Origin: Phylloscopus collybita
Lineage: Eukaryota > Chordata > Aves > Passeriformes > Phylloscopidae
Direction of reading: 5' to 3'
Assembly (NCBI GenBank): GCA_027886175.1
Contig: JAJNNQ010000024.1
Coordinates: 31,785,001 to 31,849,000, forward strand
DNA length: 64,000 bases
Shown: piece after piece, positions 59,706-64,000 of the stretch
Position numbering within the stretch: the stretch's first letter is position 1
Layout: every line of letters starts with the position of its first letter
The notes under the pieces: generated by a model
What the model was told of the DNA's origin: nothing
Databases searched by the model: none
What the model saw: the letters and a program-made list of their open reading frames with translations, nothing else
Translations under genes and position numbers: made by a program

Positions 59706-62700
59706 CTACCAAAAAAAAGAGCAAGATAAATTCAGATAGTTATCAATAGATAGTTGTGGCATTTTCTCTCCATTACCTTGCCAAGATAGTAAGGTACTGG
59801 GAGTGTCCCCAGCTCCTTAAGCAGACCAATGTGCATTGAGCAAGCAGGAAAAATCTGAAGAGAATTGAATAAATTCCTATTTCCACTTCAGAAAATGGTG
59901 TGGATTTGCATACACATTGGAGAAGTCTGGTGGAATATTCTCCTAACATTAAAAACATATGACATGGCTTGGAGGTACTCACAAAGCATGTGGAGAGCAG
60001 ACTGCAGAGACAGAGCAGTGCAACAGACAGGCTAGACTGGGCTGACTCACCAAGGAAGGAATAATGGTAAAGCTACAGTAGTAAAGTTTTTCAGCCTAGG
60101 AATGTAGGTAAGGAAGAAGAGACAGCAGAAAAAAAACAATGTGTGAGTACACACACACATCAGGCTCAGGTACTACAAATGTAAATAGACAGGATACAAC
60201 ATAAGGAGTGTAGGTTACTGATGGATCCAGCCCAGTTACACCTGAATTCAAACTCATCTGCAGCAGCAGTCACAGTTTGCAAATGTGGGTGCCTCAGGCT
60301 GGCCAACCAAAGCCTCCTGTTGGGACTTAACTCCTAAAAATCCTGGCAGTCTGAAGCTTCCACCAGGGGTCATTCCAACCGCAGTAATGAAACACGTGGC
60401 GGTTCCCTTACGCTCCAGAAATGCTACGGGTGTGTGGGAATGCCCAGCTCAGCTTCCTCCCCTTCAAAACTGAAAGGGCAGAGCTTGTCTATGCTCCACA
60501 AACCCAGGCGTGAATTTACGTCAGCGTAAAAGCAAGGAGCAGTTCTCCAGAGCATTTTATTCTCCAGAGCATTTTATTCTTCCAGTTTCCAGTGGAAACT
60601 GAAGAAAGCGTGTTCCTGCTACAATGGACACAAAGTGACTAGGACAGCATTAGATGCCATTCTAGCAGGGTTTTCTTAACCAATGTCAGTGAAGAGTTTT
60701 TTTTATTTGAGATCTAGAGCAGCACTAAGGACAGGCAATGTGGTGGAACAGAACCACCACAATAATGAGTGCCCCTCTTTCTTTGCCATGCAAAATACCT
60801 GTCTCTTATCTGCCGTGAGATAATAAATACTGTTAGCTTAGTTGTCTTAAGGAGCAACTTCACAAAAGTGAAGTTTAGGTCAGTCTAGCGAGTGACAGTC
60901 AAGTTTTCTCCCCTTCTGTGAGCTTGCCTTTGTGGCACCACAAAAGATGAGGGCACAAAGATTGCCTATTTTCATAGCAACACATACTCAGATTGGCTTG
61001 AGTCTCTTGAGAAACTGCATCTCAGAATTGTAGTTTGACGATGCCAGGCTGGTCCTGACATGAAGAGAGAGCAGCAGAAGCATTCTTCCAGAGCAGTTTG
61101 TGCTTTCATTCCTGTTGTACTGACACACATTTCTGTAGCTGTATTACAAGGCTCACTGAGGAATTGCTCAGTTAGTTCTCAGTGGGATCAGTTCCCTGGC
61201 CTGATTCAGAAACACTTGTGTGTGTTCAAAGAATGTGTGGGCAGCAAGAGGGATAGCAGAAGGCAGGACAGCTTATTCTACTGAATTATTATGACCATGC
61301 TGAACACCTCAGTATTAAATAACTGTAGTTCTGCAGCTACTTTCTTTGTACCACAAATGGACCTGTATTACAGGATAGCAGTGTTACTCCATTCTGCTTT
61401 AGGGTTTTATTAAATTACTGTAATACTGTACTTTAATACTGTAATACTCATTTCCATGTCAATGCAACTAACTGTATTTCACCCACACTCCAACTGTCTG
61501 AATAAAGATTCATTTCTTCCCTTGTCCAGAGAGGAACTAGACCAGGAATCCTTCACAATATTTTTCAGCTATTTCCCTTGGGAGTGATAAACACAATGTA
61601 TGGACTCAACTCCGCTCTTCCAAAGAAATTGTCCCACCGAGTCAAAAAGAACAAAGAGTCAAGGCTACAGAGGCTTGGTCAGACCACTGCTACATAAACA
61701 CAGCAGAGGCTCTCATTGCAGAACCAGACAAACATTTTCAGGGTCTCACTAGTAAAGTTAAGGTTACATCCTCCAAAAGACTCACTGCTAAAATTAAAAA
61801 TAAGTGCACTCAATATGAAGCAAAGCAAAAATGTGCTAGTTCCACTTTATGAGAAAAGCTTCACTAGCCCTAAGAAGCCACTCCACTCCACAGTTTGATA
61901 AGTCTCCCATCAGAAGGCCAGACTAGAATTTCACAGCCAATTAACATCTAATTAATCAACATTAATGGCAAAACTATGGTAATACTGTTTGAATTAAGGA
62001 GTCATCACCATTCACTGACATTATGTACAATCAGATTCCTAGAAGCCCTGTTGCAGTGGAGCAGTGGGACCAGTGGGAGTTGGAACTCCCTCACACTTAC
62101 ACTGCACTTTTTATTCTAAAGCTTGTCCCATATTATGGGCTAGGATGGTCAGACATGGAGTGATTAGTCACCAAGAGCTGTGCACCCAACCTCCATCACC
62201 TTTGCAGATCTCATAAACACACACACGTGGAATTTCAGCAGCTCCAGGGAATGACAGTAGCAGTTTGCTGAGGGCTTCAGCTCATGTTTGCAGGAGAATG
62301 GAGCTGGAGCACCCCAGACACTGCTGGCCTTACAGTTACAGCTTTACAGCTGCTGCTTCCCACCTTCTCAAGGAAGGCACTGCCCCTGTACCAGGGATTA
62401 TTTAGCACACACGTATCTGCTCTTGAAATATTTGCAACCTGGTTTATACATGTGAACTGAAAATAGCAATGGTGTACATGAATACAAGACCAAGGAACAA
62501 CTCAGGAGGGGAACTCCAGTCTCTTAGCTTTCCCTGCTGTGGAGATTGTTACCTCCTGAAGGGAGACAAGGCAGAAAATTGGGAAAGAACAATGTAATCT
62601 GCCATAGCCAGATTAACTTCTAAATGTAAACTGGACACTGGGATAATTCATGAAAGGATGCAGTTAAACTTCTCAGGGTTGCACAAGGACAAGACCATAA

Positions 62701-64000
62701 TGACCAAAACTACTGCATTTAGCTTAACATCTAAAAACACTATGGCCTTCATGCCTAGATTCCTACAAGCTCCTCACAACACCTGGACCATCAGGACTAC
62801 ATTGCTTTTCTAAAGAAAACCTTGTGTGAAAGCACATCCAGTGCTGGAGCAAGCACCAGAGGTGAGCAGAGACAGGTCTGATTTACTGTGTCCAGTACAT
62901 TCCACCCTGAAAAGATGCAAGGAAATAATTGTGACTCTGATTCAAAGGAAATTCATCTTGCCAGAACTCCATCAAGCAGGAAGGCTAGTCTTCACTTTAT
63001 AGTCTGGGAATGCATAGAATTTTTTTTATATGTAACTGGATGTGACTAGAACCCAGGTGCCTCAACTCCTCCCTGGCAAATGCCCTAGTATGTCCAACAA
63101 ATGAGATGAGCCTTAAATACATTCCTTACCCCAACCTAGGCAGCCAAAGGAGATATAAGCAGGATTTAGGAAAGCCTCATTGAGGGGGCTGAGCTGCCTG
63201 GCCCCCCAGGCTCCTAGTTGTCACTGCTAGAGCAGGCTGGCACTGCGGGGGCAGCAGGAGCATTCAGGCTGTTGGGTGGTGTCCAGCATTCAAACAGCTG
63301 TTCTCAGTCTCTTTTACAGGCAAAGGTAGAAGATCAAATAAACGAGGCATATTACAAGCTAAATCTGAGTCACCAGCCACCAGCTGGACCATAGTACTTT
63401 ATCTGACAAAGTCAGGGTTCTCGCTTTCTGTCCAAGAAGTTCCAGATGCAAAAACCTGTGCACACTCTGGCAGAGCAGAAATCTGATGTGTCTGAGACGT
63501 GTTCAACTTGCTGTGCAAGCTCAGCACAGATGGCACATGTATCCATACCTTGCCTGATGACTTCCAAACATGCTGAAACCACAATCACTGAGATATCTGT
63601 GACATAGCACGTCTCAGATATTCACATACTGCATGCAAGAGTGAATCTGCCTGCCTGGGGGGAAAACATTTCCTCCTTTCCAGAGAAGTAAGCAGAATGT
63701 TTAATTACCTACAAGACAAGATTTCTAGATGGAAGAGAAGGGATTTGTTCCAGGACGAGCATAATCCTCCACAAGTTAATATGTTCCTCTCTCCCCTCCA
63801 TCTCTGGAAAAGATTCTTTGAAAATACTTCAGCAATCCAGTCTTTCAATCTGCCTTTTGCTGCCAATAATCTCTACACTGCTGAACACCGTGGGAAACAC
63901 CTTTGTTGGAAGAAGTGCTATTGGCAGAGTCCTCTTACATAAAGGCAGCAACTGGAGTTGGTGCTGGTGAAGGCAGGTGAAATTAATGTGTGCAAAAATC
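59706..64000 (-). other. TEAD4: TEAD4 intron (incomplete)
   Basis: At least 4.3 kb upstream of exon 59565-59705 without a recognisable TEAD exon, including the expected VKFW-ending one. It contains a two-copy 17-base repeat at 60543-60576 and ordinary unique sequence. Open frames here are short. Confidence 0.7.
60543..60576. repeat. Perfect two-copy 17-base tandem duplication
   Basis: TTCTCCAGAGCATTTTA is present twice without a gap (60543-60559 and 60560-60576), and the third copy starts with TTCT. This is a recent small slippage or duplication. Confidence 0.95.

Noticed and set aside
59706..64000. Search for the preceding TEAD4 exon ending VKFW
   Set aside because: The only similar word, near 61925, is followed in frame by a stop and lacks the upstream TEAD sequence.

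Overview
The window looks like a piece of a bird nuclear genome, most likely a songbird. The evidence is CR1 LINE fragments truncated at their 5' ends, a solo-LTR family of the kind common in songbirds, few repeats overall, AT-rich non-coding DNA and one sharp CpG island. There are no bacterial operons, and most open frames of 60-140 codons are chance frames.

The only gene I recognise with confidence is the 3' part of TEAD4, on the minus strand in the right-hand 9 kb. Three exons join in phase 0 with correct splice sites: 59565-59705, 58008-58160 and the terminal coding exon 55232-55345. Together they give the last 135 residues of the YAP/TAZ-binding domain. The 5' exons must lie beyond position 64000.

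Downstream of TEAD4 on the same strand there is an unrecognised open frame (53550-53912), then a roughly 1.2 kb CpG island (about 47270-48480). In vertebrates TSPAN9 follows TEAD4 in the same orientation, so the island is the best candidate for a TSPAN9 promoter firing leftwards, and positions 1 to about 47 kb may be its long 5' intron. This is synteny inference: no tetraspanin coding exon was found here.

The left 47 kb is non-coding AT-rich DNA with CR1 fragments (near 1, 7.9, 18.5, 25.7, 26.8 and 45 kb), two copies of one LTR family (0.5 and 36.3 kb), a different CpG-rich LTR-like element (30.7 kb) and simple repeats. Two more CR1 3' ends lie at 48.6 and 50.3 kb.

The most unusual structure is an 82-nt near-perfect hairpin at 39804-39885. 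It has two 28-bp identical arms, a 2x2 internal loop, a further 9-bp helix and a four-base loop. A probable ancient MIR-type SINE lies in the second-last TEAD4 intron (57068-57185).
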